Origin: an uncultured Rhodanobacteraceae bacterium
GTDB taxonomy: Bacteria > Pseudomonadota > Gammaproteobacteria > Xanthomonadales > SZUA-5
Assembly (NCBI GenBank): GCA_937928755.1
Contig: CALEZI010000145.1
Span: forward strand, 1-41,490
Direction: 5' to 3'
DNA length: 41,490 nucleotides
The translations under genes and the position numbers were made by a program. Shown piece by piece: positions 15,174 through 23,879 of the stretch. Numbering within the stretch: the first letter of the stretch is position 1; each line of letters starts with the position of its first letter. A model generated the notes under the pieces. The model searched no databases. It was not told the origin of the DNA and saw only the letters and a list, made by a program, of their open reading frames with translations.

Positions 15174-16259
15174 TCAGCGCTCCACCAGCTGCACCGGCTG
15201 GCCATCGCGCAACTGCTCGTTGCCGCGGATCACCACGCGCTCACCGGGCGCCAGACCGGCGGCTACCGCGACCAGATCGCCCTGATCGCGCAGTACGCGC
15301 ACCGTGCGCTGGCGCGCGATCAGCGTGTCCCCCGAGCCTTCGACGACGAACAGGCTGTAACCGCCGTCCGGTTGCCGGAGCAGCGCGTCACGCGATACCG
15401 CCAGCGCCGGCTCGGCGGCTGGCAACGAGATCTCGGCGCGCGCCGAAGTACCCGGCAGCAAACGCGCCTGGTCGTCGTCGACGCGCAAGCGCAGCAGGAA
15501 GGTGCGCGCATTGGCCTCGGTCACCGGCACCTTGGCTTCGATGCTGGCTCGCAGCTTCACGCCGGGCAGCGCATCCGGGTAGACCTCGACCTGGGTATCC
15601 GCGGCGAGGTCGCTGTAACGTTCCTGCGGCACGCGCAGGTCGAGGCGGACCTCATCGAGCGCGACCAGGGTCAGCACCGGTGAGCCGCGCGAGGCCCATT
15701 CGCCGATCTCGACCATCCGCTGCGCGATCACGCCGGCGAACGGCGCCGGCAGTGCGTGCCGGTCGAGCAGCTCTTTCTGTTCGCGCTCGGCTGCGCGCGC
15801 CGAATCCAGCGCTGCCTGCGCGAGGCGCAGTTCGGCCTTGAGCGTGTCGACCTGGCTCGCGGAAATGAAGCTCTTCTGCTGCATGCGCTGGCCTTCGTCG
15901 AGCTGACGACGGGCTTCATCGGCCGCAGCCGTGGCCTCGGCGGTCGCCGCCGCTGCGCGTGCCAGTGCCTGTGTCGCCACCGCCGTATCCAGTTGCAGCA
16001 ACACGTCGCCCGCCTCGACGCGATCGCCGGCATCGACCAGCAGCCGCGCGACCAGCCCGTCGACACGCGGCGACAGTTGCGCCGAACGTTTGGCGGTCAA
16101 TGTGCCGGAAATCGAAAAACGCTCGCCGAAGCTGGCGGCGGCGGGTGCCGCAACGCTCACGCGCGCGACCTGCTGCGCCGACGCCGCAAATGCGCTGCCG
16201 AGCAGCAGTAACGCCAACAGCATTTGCGGCGGGCAATGCGCCATGTTCATCGGTTTCAT
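15174..16259 (-). CDS. RND efflux periplasmic adaptor (membrane fusion protein)
   Basis: The adaptor links the RND permease to an outer-membrane channel. The start at 16259 (MKPMNMAHCPPQML) gives a signal peptide ending ASAQQ; upstream ATGs in frame add unrelated sequence. Domain order in 361 residues: a lipoyl half-motif (SPRVDGLVARLLVDAGDRVEAGDVLLQLD, about 60-90), an alpha-helical hairpin rich in Ala/Glu/Gln (about 92-165), the second lipoyl half (LPAPFAGVIAQRMVEIGEW), a beta-barrel domain and a membrane-proximal domain ending QPVQLVER. It is divergent from the dienelactone hydrolase gene across 125 bp. No regulator gene is adjacent. Confidence 0.92.
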   Translation of the reverse strand: MKPMNMAHCPPQMLLALLLLGSAFAASAQQVARVSVAAPAAASFGERFSISGTLTAKRSAQLSPRVDGLVARLLVDAGDRVEAGDVLLQLDTAVATQALARAAAATAEATAAADEARRQLDEGQRMQQKSFISASQVDTLKAELRLAQAALDSARAAEREQKELLDRHALPAPFAGVIAQRMVEIGEWASRGSPVLTLVALDEVRLDLRVPQERYSDLAADTQVEVYPDALPGVKLRASIEAKVPVTEANARTFLLRLRVDDDQARLLPGTSARAEISLPAAEPALAVSRDALLRQPDGGYSLFVVEGSGDTLIARQRTVRVLRDQGDLVAVAAGLAPGERVVIRGNEQLRDGQPVQLVER

Positions 16260-16384
16260 CCTGCCGGGCCAGTGCTGAACCATAACAACGGCATCGCCAC
16301 TGCGGATGTGAAGGCGCAGCAATCGCGGCGCATTGACGCGCCAGGCGCCATCATCAGGGTCGTCCATCACGTCTGGAGATGCGC

Positions 16385-17281
<897 letters not shown>

Positions 17282-17405
17282 CCTTTCGGCGTCGTCGGTT
17301 GCGCGGTCAATCCCCCGTCAACCCCGCCGCGTCCAGCATCGGCGGCAATCGACGCACCAGCGCGCGCGCAAGCCATGCCGGGTCGGCGTCTGCCTCTGCC
17401 GGGGC

Positions 17406-18533
17406 TTATTCGGACAGCTCGAAGCAGGCGCTGGCGACGATCGTGCCGTTGATCTGCAGCTCGATGTGGTGGCGCCCTGGGTAGTAGCTGCGCGTGGTGA
17501 TCGGCTTCAACGAATGTGCCTTGACCAGCGTGTGCGTGCAGCCCGCGGGCAGATCGAGCTGGCGACCCTTGAAGACCTTCGGCGAACTGCCGCCGTTGGC
17601 CTTGACGTGGTGCACGATGTAGTCGACGGCGAGACGTTGCGAGTCGCTCGCAGTCGAACGCAGCTGGATCTGCAGCCCGAGCGTTTCGCCGATGCGCAGC
17701 AGCGACGGCTGCAGCAGCAGCCTGGCCTCGCCGAGGAACGGTGCGCCCAGACCCCAGGCGTGCAGGACCTGCCGGTCGCCTTGCTTGATCAGGGTACGGC
17801 TGGCATGTCGCAACAAGGCACGGCGTTGATCGCCGGCGTCCGGCAGATGTTGCTTCAGCCAGCCAGCAATCAGCGCTGGATGGTCCTTGGCGATGTCGTT
17901 CAGGTGATTGGCGACGCTGCGCCGCACATAGGCGGACGGGTCGTCCTGCAGCACGCGCAGCAGCGGCAAGGTCGGCGACGGATCAGCGATCAGCGCCTTC
18001 AGTTGCATGCCCCACGGCAGCCGCGGACGGCTGCCTTCACTGACCAGGCGCCGCACATGCGCGCTGTCGTCATCGAGCCAGCGGCGCAGAGTACGAAAAC
18101 TGACCTGCGGATGGCGCTCGAGGAACGGGCGAATCGCAAACTCGGCGCTGAAGCGCTGGGTCAACGCGTGCAGCGCCGCCAGCGCGCGCTCTGGGTGATC
18201 GATCCCACGACGCGCGATGTATTCACCGAGCGACCAGCAGATCCAGCCGGCGAGACCGGCGTCGCTGCTGCGAAAACCCAGATCATCGCCGTTGCCTGGG
18301 GGACCGAGTGCGGCCTCGATCAGTCCGGCGGCGACATCGAACTGCTGCGGCAGAGTGTGTTCCAGCGCGCCGGCCACCTGCATCGCGCGGGCCTTGAGTT
18401 CAAGGCCATCGAGCCCGACCAGCGCGAGCTGCTCGAAGGTCGTGAGTTCGAAACCAGACCAGACGCGCGACAGATGTGCGCCGCATTCGCGCACGCGCTC
18501 GGCATTGATCAACAGTTTGAATGGCTCGGGCAT
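17406..18533 (-). CDS. AlkC-type DNA alkylation repair protein
   Basis: The 375-residue product is built of HEAT-like helical repeats (about 1-260), including DPSPTLPLLRVLQDDPSAYV and RRSVANHLNDIAKDHP. A C-terminal beta-sandwich (about 270-375) ends YYPGRHHIELQINGTIV. This order, HEAT-like repeats followed by an Ig-like domain, is the hallmark of AlkC glycosylases, which excise cationic alkylated bases such as 3-methyladenine. The catalytic acid was not pinpointed. It lies 51 bp downstream of the membrane protein gene at 18585 on the same strand, the last of three genes likely transcribed together. The start has no obvious ribosome-binding site. Confidence 0.85.
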   Translation of the reverse strand: MPEPFKLLINAERVRECGAHLSRVWSGFELTTFEQLALVGLDGLELKARAMQVAGALEHTLPQQFDVAAGLIEAALGPPGNGDDLGFRSSDAGLAGWICWSLGEYIARRGIDHPERALAALHALTQRFSAEFAIRPFLERHPQVSFRTLRRWLDDDSAHVRRLVSEGSRPRLPWGMQLKALIADPSPTLPLLRVLQDDPSAYVRRSVANHLNDIAKDHPALIAGWLKQHLPDAGDQRRALLRHASRTLIKQGDRQVLHAWGLGAPFLGEARLLLQPSLLRIGETLGLQIQLRSTASDSQRLAVDYIVHHVKANGGSSPKVFKGRQLDLPAGCTHTLVKAHSLKPITTRSYYPGRHHIELQINGTIVASACFELSE

Positions 18534-18584
18534 GGCGGCTCGGCGGCTTCGTGCAGGGACGACGTGAGGGTCGCGACCATCGAT

Positions 18585-19184
18585 TCAATACGACAGCCGA
18601 TCGAACTCGCGCACGTTCTCCAGCAGGCGATAGAGGTTGTGTTCCACCTCGTCGCGCGATTGCGCAGTCGACAGCTTGCGCATGCTGTTGACCACGGCAA
18701 TCCACCAGCGCATGTGGCTGGCGCTGAGCTGCGCCGCAACCGGCACCAGATCGCGCGCCAGCGACAGCGTTTCGATGCTCTCCTGCTTCAACGCCAGCAT
18801 GTCCGGCAGTTCGATCTGGATCGACTGCATTTCGCGCATGAAGCGGCTGACGATGCTGACGTCGCTCTCCAGTCGAGTGGTCGGCGTCGGCTCGGCGTTG
18901 GGCGGCAGAAACGCGATGTCGAGGTTCGACAGAATGCCGCGCAGCGAGCCGCGCAAGCTCTGCCACAGCTCCTTGCGGCGCGCACGTTCGCGCGAGTTCT
19001 GGATCAGCGTCAACAAACCGACCAGGAAGAATCCTTCGATGCAGAAGCCGATCAGTTCGGGAAGCAGGTTGTCGTGGAACGGCCCGTCGTGGTCCGAGCC
19101 GAGAAAGTAGAACAGCAGGCCGGCGCCAGTCAGGCCGAAGATGGCCATCGGCGCGATCAGCATCGCCTTGTCGGCACGGATCAT
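18585..19184 (-). CDS. Two-TM membrane protein with cytoplasmic helical domain
   Basis: I do not recognise a family. 199 residues; the start at 19184 overlaps the upstream gene's stop (ATGA), indicating translational coupling. There are two hydrophobic segments, LIAPMAIFGLTGAGLLFYFL (about 9-28) and LIGFCIEGFFLVGLLTLI (about 43-60), separated by a charged loop (GSDHDGPFHDN). A basic stretch (RERARRKELW) and a helical C-terminal domain of about 130 residues follow. The partners above (19181-19735) and below (AlkC) suggest one operon, but nothing in the sequence links it directly to DNA repair. Confidence 0.75.
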   Translation of the reverse strand: MIRADKAMLIAPMAIFGLTGAGLLFYFLGSDHDGPFHDNLLPELIGFCIEGFFLVGLLTLIQNSRERARRKELWQSLRGSLRGILSNLDIAFLPPNAEPTPTTRLESDVSIVSRFMREMQSIQIELPDMLALKQESIETLSLARDLVPVAAQLSASHMRWWIAVVNSMRKLSTAQSRDEVEHNLYRLLENVREFDRLSY

Positions 19185-19735
19185 TGCTCGACACTCCGCA
19201 CAGCGAGCGCCTGGATTACCCCGGCGATCTTGCGTGCCTCCTGCTCGGTCAGGTCCAGCGGCAGGTTCTGCACGAACACGCTCTTGCCATCGCGCAACGG
19301 AATCGATAGCAGGCCGGCAGCCCAGTCGCTGGTGGCCAGGGCGGTGTTCTCCAGCGCGCGCAGTTCCTGCGCTCGCCCCTGATCGGGTCGATCCGCGCGC
19401 TTGCCGCTCCGGGCGCGATCGCCGCCCACCGAGGAGTACGACTTTGCGTCCTTGACCCAGGCCAGGTAGTCGATGAGGGTCGACTTCAGCCGCTTGTTGT
19501 AGAGGTCGATCACCTCCGGACGCACGCTGCTGTCGTCGATCTTGTGCAGCCGGCTGCACAGGTCGTCGACATCGATCAAGCGGATGTCGCAACGTTCGCT
19601 GGGGGTGAGTTCCTGCAGCAATTGCTCCAGCGCCTGGCTGCGGCTCTTGGCCACCGCCGGATTGAGCAAGCCGGCGACCGGCGCCTGGCGCAGGAACTCC
19701 TGCAGTCGATCGAGGGTATAGGGGTCGTCGGCCAT
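19181..19735 (-). CDS. Unknown soluble protein, first gene of the alkC operon
   Basis: 184 residues, MADDPYTLDRLQEFLRQ onward, mostly helical. The first ~95 residues (to about KSTLIDYLAWVKDAK) look like a small helical bundle. A charged low-complexity linker (GGDRARSGKRADRPDQGRAQ) follows. The last ~55 residues, with SIPLRDGKSVFVQNLPLDL and TEQEARKIAGVIQALAV, form a compact beta-alpha module. I know no function for it. AGGAAA is 8 nt before the ATG. The stop codon overlaps the start of the membrane protein gene by 4 nt, so the two proteins are probably made together. Confidence 0.75.
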   Translation of the reverse strand: MADDPYTLDRLQEFLRQAPVAGLLNPAVAKSRSQALEQLLQELTPSERCDIRLIDVDDLCSRLHKIDDSSVRPEVIDLYNKRLKSTLIDYLAWVKDAKSYSSVGGDRARSGKRADRPDQGRAQELRALENTALATSDWAAGLLSIPLRDGKSVFVQNLPLDLTEQEARKIAGVIQALAVRSVEQ

Positions 19736-19833
19736 CTCGGGTTTCCTGGAAACGCTGCATCTGCGCAGGGATCAGCCGGGTCCGATTCTCCCCGATCGCG
19801 ATGGCGTCCGACGAGCGTGCTTGGTCACTCCGG

Positions 19834-20145
19834 CTGGCGCATGCGAACAAAGATCCAAAGCGGCGCCGCAGGCGCAGCGCCCTCCAGGGTCAACGGCGCC
19901 GGCTCTGGGAGGGCCACGCGCTGCGTGGCCGCTGTTGCTGGCGCATGCGAATCAAGATCCAAAGCGGCGCCGCAGGCGCAGCGCCCTCCAGGGTCAACGG
20001 CGCCGGCTCTGGGAGGGCCACGCGCTGCGTGGCCGCTGTTGCTGGCGCATGCGAATCAAGATCCAAAGCGGCGCCGCAGGCGCAGCGCCCTCCAGGGTCA
20101 ACGGCGCCGGCTCTGGGAGGGCCACGCGCTGCGTGGCCGCTCTGG
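19834..20145. repeat. 104-bp tandem repeat, three copies
   Basis: Three head-to-tail copies start at 19834, 19938 and 20042. Each begins CTGGCGCATGCGAA and contains GCGGCGCCGCAGGCGCAGCG plus GGCCACGCGCTGCGTGGCC. They are almost identical; the first differs in AACAAAG against ATCAAG. The subunits form hairpins: GGCGCCGCAGGCGC and GGCCACGCG-CT-GCGTGGCC. The array fills most of the gap between the extended Lnt gene (stop 20149) and the unknown gene at 19181-19735. A diverged copy occurs inside the Lnt gene at 20993-21077. Confidence 0.92.
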
Positions 20146-20148
20146 CTC

Positions 20149-22644
20149 TCATCCCCCCACAATCCGCAACAACAACCAGACCGGCACGCCAAAGTAGAAG
20201 GCCAGCCGGCCGAGCCACTCCAACCGATGGCGGGTATCGACCAAGTGCGCGGGCCGCCAGCGTTGCAGCACCAGCGCGCAGGACTCGCTGAGTGTTCGCA
20301 GCGCAGCCGCAAACAGCATCAACCCGATCGACCATGCCGCCCACCAGATCAGCAATCCGATCAGCCAGGCGCTCAGACCGTAGGTGTAGTACTCGCCGAA
20401 GGTGCCACCAAAAGCGATGTTCTGGTGCAGGCGAAACGCCGGTAGCGCGGGGACCAGCGGGAACAGGCCGAACTTCACCCATGCGTGATCGAGCCAGGGC
20501 CGGGCAGCTTTGGCACGCGCTGCCGCGAAGTCGGCGATGCGTCGGGAATGATCATCCAGAGGCGCTGCATTGCCGGCCGCGCCGAGCGCCTGGACCAACG
20601 CCAGCGGATCGGCCAACTGCATGCCCCAGCGCCGACCGGAGCCCAATTGCAGGTCAACGCCGATGCCCGGCAATGGCAGGCGCCAGACATGCACCAGCGC
20701 GATGCTGGCGACCGGGATCTCGATCCGCTGCCTGCGCTGGCGCAGGATCAGCAGGCCGTCCTGCACACGAGCGCTGGCGGCGAACGCGTGCTGGATCGCC
20801 CACGCGACAATCAGTGGCAGCACCACGGCCCAGCCATAGAGCCGGATCTGCGCCAGCGAGTTCACCTGCAGGCCATCGCGCAGCAGCATCAGCAGCAACA
20901 GCGCGAGCAGACCGGCGCCGGCCGAGATGCGCAGCAGAGCGGTCGAGATACGCCAGACGGGCGTCAGCGGGACGACGTGGAGATCCTCAATGTGCTGCTG
21001 GAGGGCGCCGCGCCTGCGGCGCCGCTGTTGCAAGGGTCGAAGCCAGAGCGGCCACGCGGGCGCGTGGCCCTCCCGAATCCGCAGCGCAGCCAACACCGCC
21101 AAAAACGCGAGCGCCGCCGCGCCGACCCAGTCGCCCCAGCGCACCATCAAGGTCGGCGGCGGGTCGCGCGCCGGCAGCTCGCCGGCGAGCACCGCCTGGT
21201 CGCCCATCCGTGTGCTGACCACTACTTCGCCGCTGATGTCGACATAGGCGCTGAGGCCGTTGGTGGTCACCCGCAGTTGCGGCAGGCGGGTCTCGATGCT
21301 GCGGAAAGTCGCCACCGCCAGATGCAACTGCGCGCCGAGCGGGTTGGCGCTGAACCAGGCGTCGTTGGACAGGCCGATGATCGCCTGCGCGCCGAGGCGC
21401 GCGCCGTCGATGGCGAGCCCCGGGCGCACATCGTCGAGGCAGATCAGCGGCAGCACCTGCAACTCGCGGCCGTCCGTCGCGCGCAGCGGGAATACGCGCG
21501 CCCCGGAGCCCGGCATCCAGCTTCCGGTCCACGGCAACCAGTGGCGCAGCAACGCACTGTCCAGCCATCGCGGCACATGCTCGGTCAACAGGAACGGATG
21601 CGTCTTGCGGTAAAAGCCGAGCAAACCTGTTTCGGGCTCGACGAATGCCGCTGCGTTGTACTCGCCGTCCGCGTCGAGATCGTAGGTGCCGAACACCAGC
21701 GGCACGCCGGTCGACGTGACGAAGTCGAGGATCTCCTGATCGAGTGCCGCGCCATCCTCGCTGCGCGGCTGTCCGAAAGTGGTCGGGTAGACCGTTTCCG
21801 ACCACAGCAAGGCGTCAACGCCATGATGTTCGATCGCCGCGCGCGACAGCGCAAAATGGGTGTCCAGTACCTTGCGCACCACCGCATGGGTGCCGATTTC
21901 GCGACGCTGTCCTTCGTAGTCGACGATCGCCGATTGCAGCATGCCGATGCGCAAATGCGGCGTGCCCGGATCCGCGTCCAGCTGCAGCGTCGACAGTCGC
22001 AGTTGGCCGTAACCCAGCATCAGCATCGGCAACGCGGCTGCCACCGCGAGCGGCATCAACCGTGCGCGTGCGCCTTCGCGCCAGCGGGTCGCAAGCTGCG
22101 CCAGCGCTTCGTTGACCAGCAGCAGAAGCAAAGTGATGCCGGCGGCGCCGCCTAGATCGGCCACCTGACGCAGGCTTGCGGATGGCGCCAACCCATGCCC
22201 GAGGGTATCGCCGAGCAGCTTGGGCCACAACCATTCGCAGGCGACCCAGGCGCAGGCAGCGGCCAGCGCGCGCAACCACGGTCCGTGCCGCACGCCGGCC
22301 CATTGGCGCACGAGTGCGAAGGCCAACACCTGCGGCTGCAACAGCGGCGCCAGCAAAACGGCGACGAGCAGGGCCAGTGGTGTGCCGATCCCGGTAAAAC
22401 TGCCCACGGCGGTGCCGAACCAGGCGAACACGGCGAGCACGAAGGCCACGCTCATCAACCAACCGCTGAGCAAGGCGCCGGCCGCGGTCCGCGCCTGGTT
22501 GAGTGTCAGCAGCCACGGCAGCAGCGCAACGAACCCGAGTGGCCAGGCGTGACCGCCGTGAGCGTACAGCCCGAGCAGGACCGCGCTGGCGGCGATGCCG
22601 GCAAGCGCGATCCAGCGGGAACAAGATGGCGGCAAGCTGTTCAA
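20149..22644 (-). CDS. lnt: Apolipoprotein N-acyltransferase with long C-terminal membrane extension
   Basis: Residues about 1-515 match Lnt, which adds the third acyl chain to lipoproteins in the inner membrane. An N-terminal multi-TM region is followed by a nitrilase-like periplasmic domain with the Glu-Lys-Cys triad: E283 (LLWSETVYP), K347 (GFYRKTHP) and C402 (LPLICLDDV), plus SNDAWF. After the usual final TM (AAALAFLAVLAAL) come about 310 further residues with more TM segments and a beta-rich part (VQDGLLILRQRRQRIEIPV...) resembling a bacterial PH domain. Typical Lnt is about 510-540 residues, so this is a fusion. Residues 525-550 at the junction are encoded by an intergenic-type repeat. 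The start codon is TTG. Because of the fusion, it could be a paralogue of the main Lnt. Confidence 0.85.
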   Translation of the reverse strand: MNSLPPSCSRWIALAGIAASAVLLGLYAHGGHAWPLGFVALLPWLLTLNQARTAAGALLSGWLMSVAFVLAVFAWFGTAVGSFTGIGTPLALLVAVLLAPLLQPQVLAFALVRQWAGVRHGPWLRALAAACAWVACEWLWPKLLGDTLGHGLAPSASLRQVADLGGAAGITLLLLLVNEALAQLATRWREGARARLMPLAVAAALPMLMLGYGQLRLSTLQLDADPGTPHLRIGMLQSAIVDYEGQRREIGTHAVVRKVLDTHFALSRAAIEHHGVDALLWSETVYPTTFGQPRSEDGAALDQEILDFVTSTGVPLVFGTYDLDADGEYNAAAFVEPETGLLGFYRKTHPFLLTEHVPRWLDSALLRHWLPWTGSWMPGSGARVFPLRATDGRELQVLPLICLDDVRPGLAIDGARLGAQAIIGLSNDAWFSANPLGAQLHLAVATFRSIETRLPQLRVTTNGLSAYVDISGEVVVSTRMGDQAVLAGELPARDPPPTLMVRWGDWVGAAALAFLAVLAALRIREGHAPAWPLWLRPLQQRRRRRGALQQHIEDLHVVPLTPVWRISTALLRISAGAGLLALLLLMLLRDGLQVNSLAQIRLYGWAVVLPLIVAWAIQHAFAASARVQDGLLILRQRRQRIEIPVASIALVHVWRLPLPGIGVDLQLGSGRRWGMQLADPLALVQALGAAGNAAPLDDHSRRIADFAAARAKAARPWLDHAWVKFGLFPLVPALPAFRLHQNIAFGGTFGEYYTYGLSAWLIGLLIWWAAWSIGLMLFAAALRTLSESCALVLQRWRPAHLVDTRHRLEWLGRLAFYFGVPVWLLLRIVGG
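20993..21077. repeat. Diverged copy of the 104-bp repeat inside the Lnt-like gene
   Basis: On the minus strand this reads GGGAGGGCCACGCGCCCGCG, TGGCCGCTCTGGC, then GCGGCGCCGCAGGCGCGGCG and CCCTCCAG: the same two hairpin modules as 19834-20145, in swapped order. It stays in frame, encoding an Arg-rich peptide (EGHAPAWPLWLRP, then RRRRRG) at about residues 525-550, exactly between the Lnt domain and its extension. Confidence 0.75.
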
Positions 22645-22743
22645 TGACTCACCAACGGTCGGGCAGCGCGGTTGCGGGAGTCGCGCACTGCTTCAGTGCG
22701 CACTTTCGCGCCTCAAACAGTCAGCGACCAGGGATGTCTGTTT

Positions 22744-22850
22744 CTTTGTCCGCAAGGGACGCGAAGAACGCGAAGAGAGCCAAGAACCCAAATGTTGATG
22801 TTCTGCTGGCTTTGCTGTCCTTTGCGTTCTTTGCGTCCTTTGCGGAAAAA
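22744..22850. repeat. Inverted repeat built from short tandem units (CGCAAAGAA type)
   Basis: The left arm (22744-22783, with CCGCAAGGGACGCGAAGAAC) and right arm (22808-22850, with GTTCTTTGCGTCCTTTGCGG) are reverse complements with few mismatches across about 38 nt. Each arm repeats a CGCAAAGGA/CGCAAAGAA unit. It lies upstream of the Lnt-like gene in a 503-bp non-coding gap. It shares its design with inverted repeats at 35339-35490, 40098-40159 and 40701-40783, although the unit sequences differ. Confidence 0.8.
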
Positions 22851-22886
22851 GCTCTTCTTTCAGATACTTGCGTCATGTTTGGTGAG
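22839..22886. repeat. Dispersed ~50-bp repeat (CTTGCGT..GTT.GGTGAG)
   Basis: TTTGCGGAAAAAG, TTCTTTCAGATACTTGCG and TCATGTTTGGTGAG recur, with substitutions, on the opposite strand at 29897-29946. A partial copy (CTTGCGGCATGTTTGGTGAG) is at 22997-23016. All three are intergenic. The left end overlaps the right arm of the inverted repeat at 22744-22850. Confidence 0.55.
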
Positions 22887-22930
22887 AGTACTGGTCACCC
22901 CTGGCGATGCGCTCGATCGCGCATCGCAGC

Positions 22931-23130
22931 TGTGGGGGCGGGTTCTTCCCGCGAAAGCACTCGCGGAGTGAATCCGCTCCCACAGGTAAATCAAACCTTG
23001 CGGCATGTTTGGTGAGCGGCGACCAGGTCGGTGGGAGCGATCTTGCGTCGCGAGTTCCGATTGCCAGAAGCTCGCGGGCCAGTCCGCTCCCGCAGGATCT
23101 ACCAGCTCGCAGGCGAAGCCGGCTCCCACC
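22931..23130. repeat. Cluster of diverged REPIN-like hairpins
   Basis: Two imperfect inverted repeats, 22931-22984 (GTGGGGGCGGGTTC ... GAATCCGCTCCCAC) and 23030-23094 (GGTGGGAGCGATCTTGCGTC ... GTCCGCTCCCGC), are followed by a half unit (GCTCGCAGGCGAAGCCGGC, TCCCACC). They belong to the family of the perfect copies at 86-148 and 1772-1834. They fill the gap between the Lnt-like gene and the membrane protein at 23148. Confidence 0.75.
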
Positions 23131-23147
23131 GGGTCTGCGGCGGCCGT

Positions 23148-23858
23148 TCACTCCGGCGGCGGCGGTATCTCGATTTCCCTGAGCGGCAGTCCGGGCGGCG
23201 CCATTTCCGGCGGCACCACGCGGTCCTCCGGAATCGAGATCGGATTGCCGGCGGCATCGCGGAAACTGTAATCGGGCGAAAACATCAGGATCGCTTCGAG
23301 CGGTTCGCCGGCATCGGTGACCTGATGGTGGCGCACATAACCGAGTGGCAGTTCGAAAGACTCCGGCACCGCCAGTCCCTTGAGCGGCGGACTGGTTCCG
23401 GGCGGATTGAAGGCGGCGATGCCGCCATATTCGCCGGAATCGCGCAAGGCCTGGATCAACTCGGCCGCCGTAGGCTCCGGATCGGTTGGCGACACATAGG
23501 TGGCAATGTCGTTGGCATCGCCGGTGCGCCAGTCGGCCGGTGAAGATTGAGGTGTTGCTGGCGGCGTCGGCGGCACTGGCGGGGGTGTCATCGTCGCTTC
23601 AGCCTCCGGCGCCAGCATTGGCGCCACGTCAACCCGCGCTGTCGACGGCGGATCCGAAATCGAAGACTGGCCACCCGCCACCTGCGGCGGCGTCGACCAG
23701 CGAGCAAAGTTGACGATGGCTACCGCAACCACTGCCACAACGACCATCGCGATCAACAGCCATGGTCGCCGCGGCGCCTGTTCGCGGACGATTCGCACAC
23801 CATCGCCGTCCGTGGTGGACGGCGAGGTGCGGTTTCTCATCCGGCCGGGATCATCCAT
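23148..23858 (-). CDS. Single-pass membrane protein with proline-rich periplasmic part
   Basis: I do not recognise a family. 236 residues: a polar, basic cytoplasmic N-terminus (about 1-31), one TM segment (PWLLIAMVVVAVVAVAIVNF, about 32-51), a Pro/Thr/Ala-rich linker (about 52-105), then a globular region (about 106-225) with AAELIQALRDSGEYGGIAAF, LPLGYVRHHQV and a Pro/Glu-rich tail ending PPPPE. It is predicted to be anchored in the inner membrane facing the periplasm. It follows the SGNH hydrolase by 20 bp on the same strand and is probably co-transcribed with it. Confidence 0.7.
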   Translation of the reverse strand: MDDPGRMRNRTSPSTTDGDGVRIVREQAPRRPWLLIAMVVVAVVAVAIVNFARWSTPPQVAGGQSSISDPPSTARVDVAPMLAPEAEATMTPPPVPPTPPATPQSSPADWRTGDANDIATYVSPTDPEPTAAELIQALRDSGEYGGIAAFNPPGTSPPLKGLAVPESFELPLGYVRHHQVTDAGEPLEAILMFSPDYSFRDAAGNPISIPEDRVVPPEMAPPGLPLREIEIPPPPE

Positions 23859-23879
23859 CGGCCCTGCTCACAGCGCAGG

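Noticed and set aside
13023..15683. 886-codon plus-strand ORF opposite the RND genes
   Set aside because: It is antisense to the well-supported RND permease and adaptor and has a His/Arg/Gln-rich shadow composition.
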